In this document: piece by piece, positions 35,904 through 49,536 of the stretch
How positions within the stretch are numbered: the first letter of the stretch is position 1
Layout: each line of letters opens with the position of its first letter
Assembly: GCA_002104945.1 (NCBI GenBank)
Contig: MCFH01000079.1
Location: 124,001-188,000, forward strand
Length of the DNA: 64,000 nt
DNA from: Piromyces finnis
Lineage: Eukaryota > Neocallimastigomycota > Neocallimastigomycetes > Neocallimastigales > Neocallimastigaceae
Reading direction: 5' to 3'
Notes under the pieces: generated by a model
What the model saw: only the letters and a program-made list of their open reading frames with translations
Databases searched by the model: none
Told to the model about the DNA's origin: nothing
Position numbers and translations under genes: made by a program

Positions 35904-38079
35904 ATGTTAGCCAATGAAACTGTACAAGATAAATTAGGTGAACCATTATCACCTTCTAAAACTACTAAAAAGGAAATGATTCAAACTTCAAATAGTGGAA
36001 ATAGAGAACTTCCATTACAAGAAGATCGTATGAGAGAATCTGATTATCATCCATTATCTTATAATGACCATTATAATAATTATGAATATAGAGACCGTTA
36101 CCGTTCCTACAGTGGTAGTCGTCGTCCATTATCTCCATATATGTCAAGACACAGTCGTAGTAGAGGCAGAGATAGATCCTACTCTCCAAGACGTCGTCAC
36201 AGCTCACGTTCTTCCTACAGTAGAGATGATAGTAGAAGAAGAAGTAGAAGACGTTCATTCTCTCGTTCTCCAATGAGACGTAGAAGTCATAGCAGAGGTA
36301 GTTACTACAGACATCCATATCACCCATCTATGGATCGTGGAAGATACGATAGAGATTATAATCGTCCAAGAAAGGCAAGATACATTGAACGGTAAGATAT
36401 ACAATTAATTTTTTATTTTATTTTTACTTCAATCCTTTTTTATTTTTAGATAATATATATAATTGTTGAGGAAGGAACAAGAGGAGATATATATATATTT
36501 TACGCAATCCATATAATAGTTACGTTGTGAGGTGATAAATTGGAAGAAAGGGAAAAAAAATGGGAAGGGATATAGATGGATGATATATTTTATTATTTTA
36601 ATTTTTATAGAATAATAGAATAATATAGATAAAAATGAAGAATATAGGTTTAAAAAAAAAAAAGGAGGAATAAAATAATAAAATAGCTAGGTAGATAGTT
36701 TGAATTAAAATAGATAGAAATATATTTGGAATAAAAGTATATATAGAATATATATAGTTTATAGATTATTGGTGAGGATGAATGGAAGGCAGAATAAAAA
36801 TGTATTGAAGCTATAAGTAAAAAATAGAGAGAAAAGATGATGAACTAGAATTTTTTTATGAAAAAAAAATTAAAAAAAAAAAAAATAACATCAATAGATG
36901 CATTGAAAAGGTTCATCAATAGAGATGTATTTTTATGAAACATGGATTAGAATATATAGAATAGAATTTTTAAAAATGAAAAAGATGCGAATTAAGAGGA
37001 TAAAAAGATGTATTTGAGTTTTTTGGAGGTTGGAAAGTATTGGTGTTGATATTATTAGATGATAAATTGATAAATGAAGGATGTTGAAGTAATGAAAAAA
37101 AAATATAGAGATAAATAGGTTACATAGAATGATGAATTTAATATTTATTAAAAAAAAAAAAAAACAGTAAGATGTCAACCTTTTTTTTTATTTAAACTTT
37201 TAATTTTTATTTTCATGAACAAAAAAAAAAAAAAAAAAAAAAAGCACTTTGTTTCTCCCCTTTAATAAATAATAGATAGTTAAAAAAAAAATTGATTGAT
37301 TTATAGACATAATATTAATTATTTGTATTTTTCTTTTTTAATATCCCTATCTTAATAATATTTTTTAATATTTAAAATATATATATAGTGGTACTGAAGA
37401 AGATAGAAAAACAACTTGTAATATCTTTATTGGTAATTTACCCTACAGTTACACTGAAAGAGATATTGCTGATATGTTTGAACAATATGGCCGTTTAAAG
37501 AGAAGTACGCTTTTATATATATATTGTTATTATTATTGTTATTATTATAATGGATGAATATCAATAAAAATATTTATTTTTTTTTTTATTTTATATATTC
37601 CTAATTAATAGTTACTGTTCCACTTGATAATCGTACTCATAATAATAAAGGGTAAGTTATTTTATTTGAAGATGAAAAAAAAAAAAAAAACTTATTGAAT
37701 TATAATGATTAATAATGTATGATGATGTTGTTGATGCTGAATCTCATAAATATTCATTTTTTTTTCTTCAATTTAATAGTTTTGCCTTTGTAGAATTTGA
37801 AAATAGAAGAGATGCTGAAGATGCTTATGATAAATATAGAGGATGTGTAAGTAATTTTTAAAATGAAATTTAAAATTTCTATTTTATCTATTTAACAAGT
37901 AGTAATAAATTTTTTTTTTTTTTTCAATTTTCAATATATATATATTTTTTTTTAACTTTTAGAATTTGGGTGGACGTGCTATTAGAATTGATTGGGATGT
38001 TGGTAAGGAAAAGAAATTTAATAACTCCGAAAGAAGAAATAGTTCAAGAAGCAGATCAAGGGAACCTTCCTACCGTTAA
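35904..38079 (+). CDS. SR-type splicing factor, RS-RRM-RS (Tra2-like), 275 aa, five exons
   Basis: Probable pre-mRNA splicing regulator. Exons are 35904-36391, 37389-37504, 37612-37651, 37780-37846 and 37963-38079 (828 nt, all phases fit, TAA at 38077-38079). Exon 1 encodes an N-terminal RS domain (about residues 66-150; RRRHSSRSSYSRDDSRRRSR). Exons 2-5 encode one RRM (about 172-250) with RNP2 NIFIGNLPYSYTERDI and RNP1 KGFAFVEFENRRDAED, ending IRIDWDVGKEKK. A short second RS tail (RRNSSRSRSREPSYR) follows. The order RS1-RRM-RS2 is that of Transformer-2; other single-RRM SR proteins are the alternative. The first intron is about ten times longer than the others and contains a possible stop-bearing cassette exon (see findings). 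Confidence 0.9.
36392..37388 (+). promoter_or_regulatory. Long first intron of the SR gene with a candidate poison exon (36450-37166)
   Basis: This intron is 997 bp; the others in the gene are 107-130 bp. A 3' splice site with a T-rich tract (TTTTTATTTTTAG) lies at 36449, only 58 bp after the donor, a usual intron length here. Splicing to it reads CG|A TAA, an immediate stop after the RS domain. A second GTAAGAT donor lies at 37167. The enclosed segment is rich in GAAGGAACAAGAGGAG-like purine tracts, which resemble exonic enhancers. Use of the exon is inference. Confidence 0.4.
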
Positions 38080-41000
38080 GATGAAATTCAATCTTTTTTT
38101 TTTTGAATATATATATAGTAAAAAGTAATATTTAAAAAAAAAAAAAAATTCTACCACATCCTTTTCCACAAATAATTAAAAAAAAAAGATGAAAAGAAAT
38201 CTTGAAATGAGAAAGATACACCAAAGTTTTATAAATCAAAACTTTTTTTTTTTTAATGATAATAATTAAATGAAAATAAGGAAAATTGAAAATTCAATAC
38301 TCACCTTTATAGTATTATTATCATAATCCATTATCAATTATATATCCTATTTATCATCACCTTTTTTTTAAAAAAAAAAAAGAGTATTTTTCTTTAATTT
38401 CAATACTGATCTTTTCACCCTCAAATTCACACATATATATATCATTAATAACAATAACAACAACAGCAACAGCAACAATAGCAACAACATTATATAAAAA
38501 AAATTATATTTAATAATAGTATATTTTATTTATTTTAGTTTTATAATAAATTTCTATTTCTTTTTTTATTTTATTATTATTATTTTCAATATTATTATTT
38601 ATATTACTCTCTCTATATATTTTGTATATAATCATCAAGTTATACAACCCTCCTTTTTTTTTTCTTTCTCTCTCTTAATTTAAATGATATATATATTTTT
38701 ATATATTTATATATATACCAATTTTTTTTTATATTATTTTTATTTTTTTATTTATTTAATTTTTATCACTTTTAACTGAAAAAAAAAAAAAAAAAACTTT
38801 TTTTTAATTTATATAAATAAAAAATATAAATATATATTTTCTATATATATCTATATAATAAATTCGATATACAAAAAAAAAATATATATATATATATATA
38901 TAATAAAAAAAAAAAGGTATATTTTCTCTATGGGAATATAAATATATTTTACTTTTTAAAAGTTGGTGTATATAGGTGGATGACATCAAAAAGTGTCGAG
39001 GTTCATTAGTTTAAAAAAAAAAATGAAGAACTTCTCTTTTTTTATTCTTATTGGCAATGAATTAAAATCATAAAAAGGAAGAACCTATCCAACCTTTCTA
39101 TGTTTTTTATGGAAAACTATTTTTTTTTTTTTTTTTTTTTGCTAATTTCTAAAGTTTAAAAAAAAAATTCCCAAAATTAAGCTATATCATTATCAATTCA
39201 TAGAAAAAAAGTTTTTTATTCTTTACTGAATTTTCCATATATATGCATAACTATCTAATTTTAAATAAGATTTTTATCTTCTTTCCATCTCAACTACTTA
39301 AACAACAACAATAATAATGATGATGATGATGAACTTATGAAATATTCCTTTTCATTATTTTAATAAAAGTTTACACTTTAAAAATTTAATGGTATTTTTT
39401 AATTTTTTTTTTTTAAATTAATATCTAAAAATTAAATATATTTATTATATATTTTTTAAATATTTTTTTAATTAAAAAAAAATAAATAATTATAATTAGT
39501 AATTTAATATAAGCTGGAAAAAAATAAAATCAAACTTTTTTTAATTTTTTTAGGAAAAAAAATGTTTTAATAGCATAATAATAATTATATTAAAAAAAAA
39601 AAAGCAATTAAAATAAAAAAAAAATAAATATTATTTTTATTATTTTATTTTAATATTAAATAGTTTAAAAAGAAACAATACTTAATTACATTATTATTTA
39701 TTAAATCAAATTCCTAAATATTATTATTATTAAATATTTTATTTTTTTTAATACAATACTAATTGATAATATTAAAAAAAATTTAAATCTTTTATTAGTG
39801 TTACATTTTAAATTTTATTAATCTTTTTTTTTTATATTAAATTATAAAAAAAAAAAAAAAGAAATAGATTTTTTTTGTTTGTTTTTCTCTATATTTTCCT
39901 TATTTTATTCCTTTTCTTTTTTTTTAATTATTTTAAAATGACAATTTTACAAAAAAAAAAAAAAAAAAAAATACTTAAAAATTTTATTTTTATTTTTACT
40001 CCTAAAAAAAATTCAAAAATGAATTTAATAAAAAAAAATTTTTTTTCTTTTTCTTTGTAAAAATTTGTTTGGTTCAATTTTTATATTAAATATTATTTTA
40101 ACTATTTTTATTATTAGTATTATTATCAATTATTATTATTTAAATAAAAAATAATAATTGAAGAATTGAATAATGAATAATAATAATAAAAGAATGTTGA
40201 CCAGTTTTTTTTTTTTTTTTTAATTTTAAAATTACATTTTATTATTTAAAATCAAAGTATTTTAAATAATAAAAATAGTCAACCTTTCAAAGTATTTCAT
40301 CCATATTCTATAAAGGTATCTTTTTTTTTTTAATCTTGATGTTCGTTTAATTATTTGTAAATGAGCTAGATGATCTAAATGAAGAATAAAAAAAAAAATT
40401 CAAGAATACATTATAATTCATAACCTATAGAAAATAAAGAATTATGTTTTTTTTTTAACTGTTAAAAAATAAAAAGATGCATTCATAATAATAATACATT
40501 TCTTTTTTATTCTTTATGATTTTAATGTATACTTTTTTTTTTGTAAAACTTTTAAAAAAATTAAGGAAATATATAAAAAAAAATGATAAAAGTAAAAATT
40601 CTAAACTATCTAAATAAAATAAAATTAAACTTGTTCAAGGTAACCACCTTCATTCCTTTAAAATTATTCTTGTTATAAAAAAACGGCTCATTCTTTTTAA
40701 TAAATTATTAAATTTCAATATTAATTAAAATTTAAATTATTTTTAAATTTAAAATGAAAGAAAAAAAAATTATATAAAAGTATGATGAATGGTTTAAAAA
40801 ATGTTTAAAAAATGCACACTCACACAAATAACAATATAAGAATATGGTAAAAAAAGAAAACTATTATTATTATTTGTTCAACTTTTTATTAAAAAAAAAA
40901 TATATATATCTATATATAAATAAAAAAAAAAAAGGTTCATTAATTTTAAAATTTTTAAAAATAGTGATACATTAAAGTTTTAATTATTTTTTTTTTTTAC

Positions 41001-41240
41001 TATAGCATATACCATAAAAAATTTAAATAAAAAAAAAACTTTTAATTATCATGTCTTTTAATTAAAATAATAATAAAAAAAAAAGTTTTCTGTCTTTTAT
41101 TTTAAATAAATAAATAGTTTATTACTTTTTATTATTCAATTTTTTTTTTTAATGATTCATTTTTATTTACAAAAAATAAAAAAAAAATTAAATTAAAAGA
41201 TTTTAATTTAACTGATAAATATCTTTTTTTTATTATTTAC

Positions 41241-41361
<121 letters not shown>

Positions 41362-43630
41362 TGATCATTTTAAAATAAAATAAAATAAAAAAATGTTTGA
41401 ATTTTAATAATTAAAAAAAAATGTTGACCTTTTTTATAGAGTCCAAGGGTTGATGCTACAAAATGAACATTTCAATTTAAATTTAATTAAATTGGCTATT
41501 TATATTATGAAATTAAAGGAATGACAGCATCACCTATACATTACATTAGAAGTATATTAATTGTCTTTTAAAAGTTTATTTCAATATTTTTTTAATGCAA
41601 ATACAAATCATTAAATTAATAATTAGAACTTTATTAGTAAAGTGGAGTTCTTTTTTCTTCATTATCATGACATGTCTTTAGAGTAAAAAAAAAAAAAAGG
41701 AAAATTTAAAATTTTTTATTACCATATCAAGACTTTTTTTTTTTTTCCCTAAAGAAAAGTATAAAATAAATAAACTAAAAAAGGAATTAATTTTTAAAAG
41801 ATATAAAATAAAAATTAATAAAATTACTAATTCATTTATACTTTTAAAATAGGTATAATAGAAATATATATGTATATATGTATATATTTATATATAAGCA
41901 ATTTTTATTATTTCTATTCATTTTATTCGTTTATTCTAGTTGTTGTTGTTGCTGTTGTTGTTCTAGTTGTTGATTTATTATTGCTGGGTATCACCTCAAT
42001 TTTACTTTGTCATTCTTTATGTTTTTTTATCATTATTTTTTGTATTAATTCTTAATTTCAGCCAAATGGGTTTTTAATTAAAATTTTAATTATTTTTTTA
42101 TATACAATTTTACCAATATATTCTAGTATTCATTATTAATTAATTATTGCACTGTACAAAGTTTATTGTTGATTTTTTTTTTTAATGTGTTATGGCATAA
42201 GAAAAGTATTCAAAAATGATAATACTACCATTTAATTAATTAATAATAAATAAATAATAGTAATTATCATTACTCTAATCCCAAGTATAAATACAAAATG
42301 GGAATGATTCATGAATTGAAAATTTATTAAATCAATATATTCTAACCCTTATGCAGTATTACCTAAAACTATATAAAAATTCATGCTTAATCGTCGTAGC
42401 AGACAGTAGTCACTAGTAATCCTAATAATCATAAGCATAATAATAGCATAGTAGTATTGCTATAATTTTTATTATACTTATTGTTTATTATAAATCAATC
42501 AATCTTTATCCAAAAACATACTTAACACTTTTAACTGTAAAAAAGGTTTCAATGCTGTCTATATCTCAACAACAATAACAATAAAAAAATGGTTGATTTG
42601 CTTTCTACTTTGGTAAATGTAAATTTCTATTTTGTAAAAGCATTTTTTTTTCTTCTTTCTTTTCCATCCTTCTCTTTTCTTTCTTTTAAAAATTTGCTTT
42701 TTTTCGCAAAGTCAAACTTCATTATACTCTAATATATTTGCACCATAAATTATATCAATTTATTTAATTTATTTTCAATTCTATATCATATGATCTATTC
42801 TAATTTTTAACTTTTCACTTTTTTAATTATATTAATTTTTCTATACATTTAAATTAATCTAATTTAATTTATATATTTATTCCATTCTATTATTAATATA
42901 TGAATAATATATGGGATTTTTTTAGTTAAAAATTTCTCTTTCTGGTAGAGTCACCACCTGCAGTAACAAAAGGGTAGTAACAACATAGCAACAACAGATG
43001 AAATAAAAGGGAATATTATAATATTATGATCGTATCATAATTTAAATTTTGCTAATAAAACTTTTAATTGTCAATTATTTTTATGCTCTAAAGTTTTGTT
43101 ATTTTTTTTATTTTAGTGTATCATCAATTTTAAAGGATTAGATTACTTTTTCTTTTAAAAAAAGAATGTTAAAAAATTGAACCAACCAATTTTTTTTTAA
43201 AAAAAAATTTCTTTTTGTAACAGTAACAATACCAACACTTTTTTTGATTTTCTTTAAACAATACCAACATAATTAACACAATTTTAAAACATTTTTTTTC
43301 TTTATTTCATTTTCATTCCTCTTTTCATTTCATTTCTTTTTTATATTTCAATGTTTTTTCTTTTCTTTAGTTCTTTTATTGCCTTTTTTTTTTTTTTTTT
43401 TATTTAAATCAAGCTTTCTTTCGGCTTCATCCTTAAATCCTTTCTTTTGCTTTAATTTCAACCATTAAACTATTAATCTAACCCTTTCTAATTAAATATT
43501 AAATATATTCCATTATACTCTAATCTATAGAAAAATGTATGGTGGTACAAAAAGTTTTAATTAAATTAGGATGATACAGTTCATTACCAAATTTAGTAAA
43601 AATTAATGAATGGAGAGGAATTTATTAAAA

Positions 43631-43752
43631 TAAATGAATGAATTAATAATAAAATTAATAAATTTATAGTATAAATAAATGTAGAACTAACTAAATGAAT
43701 GAATTAATAATAAAATTAATAAATTTATAGTATAAATAAATGTAGAACTAAA
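43631..43752. repeat. 61-bp tandem duplication
   Basis: Two adjacent near-identical 61-bp copies beginning AAATGAATGAATTAATAATA and ending in GTAGAACTAA. It is non-coding. Confidence 0.85.
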
Positions 43753-46214
43753 TAAATGAATTACTAGTAATATAAATAAATATTATATAAAAAAAAATAA
43801 AAGTATTGACTACTATGCCTAATAGAAAGAAAAAATAAAAAAAAAAAAAAAGAAAATTTAGTTTAATTCTTAATATTAATTTCTCTTTTTATTTTATATT
43901 CAAGATGCTACACTATTAAACCAAAACTACTGCCACTTTTTTTTTATACTTTTTCATCATACCTTTTTTTTACACTCAAAGCAAAGCTATTATTTTATAT
44001 ATATTAGAGTGTATTGTATTTCAATTGATTTCATTTAATTCTTATATATGAATCATTTTTACAGAAAATTAAACATTTTTTTATGGTAACTTTTTTTTAA
44101 TCCATCAGCCTTTGATTATATTTTAATAAAAGGTCATTTAAATAGTTTTATTTAATTATTCATATATTAAACTTCATCCACAATTTAATTTAATATATGT
44201 CTTAAACCCAATATAATTTTTAGAAAGAAAAAGAGGCCTTTACACACACACACAAAAAAAAAAAAAAGTGCAAGCAAAGAAACTATTCATTATTAAAAGT
44301 AATCCTTTATGGCCTGCTTCATTTCAAATATCTTTTCTTTCTTTCTACCTAGCTGTCTTTTTTTATAAAAGAAGAGTGAATTAAAAATAAAATAAAATTT
44401 CTTTTTTAGCTCATTTTCTTTTTTTTAATTATGGAATAATGATTCATACCTAAAGAAAAATTAAAAATATTAAATTAATAAAAAAGAAATGCTTTCATTT
44501 TATTAATAATAAATAGTTATTTTTTATTATTGCGGTTCATACTGTTTATTTAAAAGTGATTGTTAATACCACAATTACAATTAGGTTTAGGATGAATATC
44601 AAGAATAATCTAATTTGACTCATGGATATAAAGATTTTAATCTAACAAAACTAAATAAAGAAATAGATAGGCAATTTACATCAAATCTTCATACACCAAC
44701 TAACTAAATAAGAAATTATTGTGTAAAATGATAAAGCGCTAAAAACCCTTTATCCTTTCTAATTTATATTCATTCTAGTAGGATTTTCCTTAAAACTTTA
44801 CGGCAATCTGGTTAGAAAAAGAGGCCATCATTTTTGCAACTTTGAAAGAAAACATCTTATAATGATCTATTAAAATAACAAATATAATAAAAATATATTA
44901 AAATATATAAATAAATATTATTTTATCATATATTAAACTAAATAATTATAAATAAATATTAAATATATTACATAATATATTACATATTACAATGTAATAA
45001 ATACTATTTTATTATATATATTAAATATTAGATATTTATATTATTAAATGTAAATAATAAATTATTAATTTAATACATACTATTTATTTATTGTTTTATT
45101 TATTTATTCATTCATATACTGTATAATCATTTATTTATTTATATTTCATATATCCACTTAATATTTATATAGGTTCAATAGTTCAATAGTTAAATTCAGG
45201 TTTATTCAAAGGATTACATTGCGGCTAATGTTGATAATCATTAAGAAGGGAATAGATACTATTCATTATCCTTAATAGATCCACCCTAAATTTAAATTAT
45301 ATACTAGTATAATGTTGATATATTTTTTTTTCTAATTATTATTTTTTCCTTTATTCACTCCCTTCATCTCCTTCAACCTTTCTTATGATTTTGGCATCAT
45401 AAATAAAATAGAAAATTAGATGATTCTATTTTTTCATTTATTTAGGAGAATTTTGATGATTTATTTTTTAATATTTGATTATATTGTAATATATTGTAAT
45501 ATATATTATTTTCAACATTTTAATTTAAATATATTGTATTTTAATTTATTGTTTACCTTTTTTTTTATTTGCTTCCACATATTTTTTTACTAGTAAAAAA
45601 AAGTCATTTTAAAAAAAAAGAGAAACCTTTGTCGTGCATCTTTTTATTAATAATAAAAATAATACTAAGAATAACAATAACAATAACAATAACAATAACA
45701 AGATTCGTATACTTTATTTCTTTTATTTTTTATTGTTAATATTCAACTATTTATTTATCATTCAACTAGAAATAAATAGTCAACTTAGATTTATCTATCT
45801 TTGTACTATTACTTTTATTGTTTAATAACATAAATTAAATTCGAAAAGGGTAGAATGACATTTTTTAAACTAAATTCTTCCCAGGTTTAATTTATTTATT
45901 TTATTAAAAAAAAAAAAAAAAAGGAATTGAAATGAATGTCATGTTAAAAATGAAATAATAACAAAAAAGTTTATTTAGAATATGTAAATCATGACTGGGG
46001 ATTAATAATATTAATGCAATAATTGCTATTACAATTAATAATGTAATAATGATTATTAGTAATCCATCTTTGAAATAAATATCAAAAATATTTTTAAACA
46101 TCAGAAACTCTAATTTTATTCAAAAAATTTCTTTTTTAATTATTATGATCAATCATAAGAACAAAAGGAATCAAGTGTTGTATAAGCTTTACCAAGTATA
46201 AAAACATTATAAAA

Positions 46215-46232
46215 GTAATAATAATAATTAGA

Positions 46233-46293
<61 letters not shown>

Positions 46294-46408
46294 CAACACT
46301 ATCTTATATAATAATAATAATAATAATAATAATTAGAGTAATAATAATAATAATAATAATAATGATAAAAACACTATCTTATATAATAATAATAATAATA
46401 ATAAAACT
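46215..46408. repeat. Compound (AAT)n repeat with a duplicated 3' segment
   Basis: Two copies of a composite unit: AATTAGAGTAATAATAAT, a run of AAT, GATAA, then AACACTATCTTATATAATAA. The two copies differ in AAT number and in AACAACACT versus AAAAACACT. Confidence 0.85.
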
Positions 46409-47684
46409 ATGGATAACGAATAAAATCTTTATGGGCTATTTTTAGAATGTAAAATTAAATCTGTTTTTTTTTTTGGTTAAACTATACCAATAAAAAAAAA
46501 GATCTATTATCTATTGTTAATACGGAAAATAAAAATGACAACTTTTAATTAAGGATTTAATGAAATTTGTTTTATTTTTTTTTTGTTTATTTTTTCATTA
46601 TTATTTCTTTTTTTTTTTTTTCATTTTTCATTTTTCATTTTTCTATTGTTCAAAAGGAAAACAAATTTTAATAAAAAGTAATAATAATAAGGATAAAGGA
46701 TTCTTTAAAAAGAAAGAACGGCATTTTTTGATTTTATCAATACTTTTTACATTTAATTAATGTTGAAACGTTCCCTTTTTTATTATATGTCTTTGTCTTT
46801 TTTTTTTTTAAATAAATAACAACAACTATTATCCTTTTAATAGTTGAAAGGATAATAGACCACTGTTGATATTTCATACTTTTTTACACCCTCACCACAC
46901 TTTCACTACACCCTTGCACTTTTCCAGCCAGATTCTAATAAAAATAAAAAAAAAGTGGTATGTAAAATTTTTACTGGTTATCAAATAATTCTTTTTTTTA
47001 TAATTTTTAATTTTATCCAAACTTTTAAAAAATGGAAGCAATTAATATTAAATTAATTTTCAATTTATTTTATTATAAGATGACATAAATTAAATAAATT
47101 AAACAATGGATACAAAATATATTTAATAATATATTTGAATAGTATATAAATACTATTTAATAATATATCATATTATAGAATGAAGAAAGAGAAAATGAGT
47201 TTGATTAAATTTTTTTTATTATTTTCTTTTTATAGTAAAAAAAGTTTATTAATAATAAATTAAATTTTAATTTATATTATTAAATAAAGTTTATTTATCT
47301 GGATTGTTTTAATTAATGATATAAAAATCTAATTATTATCCAGCGGTTTGTACATTTTCAATAGAGAATCATTCCATATTTAGAAATTTTAATTTCCAAA
47401 ACTTTCAATATAATTAATTTTAAAGTTTATATTCTTTTTTTTTTAAAAATTTATCTATTAAGATTATTAATTTTTCTATATATTAAATTATATTTCAATA
47501 TATATCACATTTTATTAAATAAATTCATTTATTTATGAATTTTATTCATAATATAATTTGAATGTAATTTGAATATATGGTATATTTATTAAATTTTCAA
47601 AATTTAATTTATTTTTAATAATTAGTGCGTTTCTATTCTACTATAAATTAATTATTTCTTCAAAATTGCTGATAAAAAAAAGTG

Positions 47685-47750
47685 AGCCTAGCCTAGCATA
47701 GCCTAGCCTAGACTATCTCTATCCTAGACCTAGACCTATCTTTGGTCCTA
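47685..47750. repeat. CCTAG/CCTAGA short minisatellite
   Basis: About 65 bp of imperfect CCTAG and CCTAGA units (AGCCTAGCCTAGCATAGCCT, then GACCTAGACCTATC), distinctly GC-richer than the surroundings. Confidence 0.8.
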
Positions 47751-49420
47751 CTTTTTAAAATAATACCATCCTTTTATTTTAAAAAAACTATTTAAAATAT
47801 TAGTACTACCAGCTGGTGATAACAACTACTTTAATACTATTCATCAAAAGATTTACAAACGTGTTTTTCTAGATTAGTGTAAATCCTTTTTTTCTATTAA
47901 TTTTTGTTTATTTTTTTTTATAAAATATACAAATAATCCATATATTAGAATAAATATACAATGTATTCTAATGTATAATAATATATCAATATTTATATTG
48001 CTTATTTATTTTTTTATATTAAAAATTTTTATTCCTTTTTTTTTTTTTATCATCATTATTAGTATTTTTTAATTTATGATTAATCATTTCATCATCATGA
48101 TAATTTTAATAAAATCAATTAAAAAAAAAACAACAAAAAAAAAATTTACCTTTTTTTATTATTTAATTAAAAATCAAAATTTTTATTTCCAGCAAACTAT
48201 AAAAAGATCAAAAAAGTTTACCAAAAAAAAAATTAAAATCTTTTTAAAAAAAAATCCTTTTTTTTTTTTTTTTTTTGGTATAAAAAACAAATTTTTTTTT
48301 TTTTAAAAATAATATTATTGTGTATTTTATTTGTACATAAAGAAAAAGGTACACTACCACTTACGCCAAAAAAAGTTTAAAAAATATTAAGGAAAATAAC
48401 GCCAATCTATTTTTTTTATCTTTTTCTGATATAGCTATTACTTTTTTTTTTTTACACAAAAGTAAAATATATAAAAAAGTAGTATTAATATCTATAATTT
48501 TTTTTTTGATAAAAAAAAAAAGATAAAAAAAAAAAAAGTTATTTTAAACAGCGTTCATTAATATATATATAAAATTGTTTTTTTTTTTATTTTTATCAGT
48601 CTTTCATTTTTTTTTAAAAAAAAAGAAAAGCAAAACTATTAATAAGACAAAAAACAATTTTTTAATAATATTATATTGAACCCTTTTTTTTTTCAAAACA
48701 GAAAAATATATAATAGTTAAAAGATAAATTTGTTTTTTTTAAATAAAAGAAAAAAATAGAATTTAAATTGATTTTAAATATCTATTTTTTTTAACAAATC
48801 ATTTTAAAAAGTTTTTAAGAGAAAAAGAAGTAAAATTGTGTTTTTTTTTTAATTTATGAATAATTCATAAAAGAAAAAAAAAACGAAAATAATCAACAAT
48901 TTAATATACATACGAGACACACTATTAATAATAAACTAGCTTTATTATTCAAGTATTTTAAACACCCTATAAGAAAAAAAAAAATTTTTTTTCAATTACT
49001 ATTCTGTGGTTTAAATTTTTCTTTATTTGACAAAAAAAGAAAAAGAGAAAAAAAAAACAATAATAAAAAAAATTTATGTCTTTAGTTAAAACTAAATAGT
49101 ATTTTTTTTTCAAACAAATTTTTTTTTTCAATTTTTTTTTAAAAGTTTTTTTATATCTTTTTTTTTTAAAGACTACGAAACGTACCTAAAAAAAAAGAGA
49201 AAAAAAATTTTAAAAGTATGGAAAAAAATTTTTTTCATTTTAAAAGAATATAATAATACAAGGATAAACAAGTGAAAAACAACAACAACTATATATATAA
49301 AGAAATTATTTATCAGAATTGTAGCAATAATTGAAGAAAATTATTTACTACCAAAAAAAAAAAAATTAACAAAATCAACAATATCGGAAACTTTTTTATA
49401 ATTAACATTAAATCATATTA

Positions 49421-49476
49421 CACCAATTATAATATATTGCACCAGTTATACTATATCACTCCGGTTATAATAATCC
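49421..49476 (+). repeat. Three ~18-bp imperfect repeats upstream of the 49537 gene
   Basis: CACCAATTATAATATATTG, CACCAGTTATACTATAT and CACTCCGGTTATAATAAT follow one another 60-115 bp upstream of the start codon. They may lie in the 5' leader or be a regulator-binding array; the function is unknown. Confidence 0.4.
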
Positions 49477-49536
49477 CTTTTTTTTAGTATTAAAAGCAAA
49501 ATTAATTTTTTAAAAAAAAAAACATTATCAGAAGAA

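Noticed and set aside
41870-42055. Plus-strand frame with a poly-Val/Leu stretch
   Set aside because: It arises from GTT repeats (TTGTTGTTGCTGTTG) and has no support beyond the repeat.
42380-42450. Possible tRNA or small RNA in a GC-richer patch (CGTCGTAGCAGACAGTAGTC)
   Set aside because: No GTTCRAAYC T-arm, cloverleaf pairing or anticodon stem could be found.
45904-46101. Minus-strand 65-aa frame with a hydrophobic helix
   Set aside because: AT-rich DNA readily produces Ile/Leu/Phe strings; there is no partner exon, motif or clear leader to support a gene.
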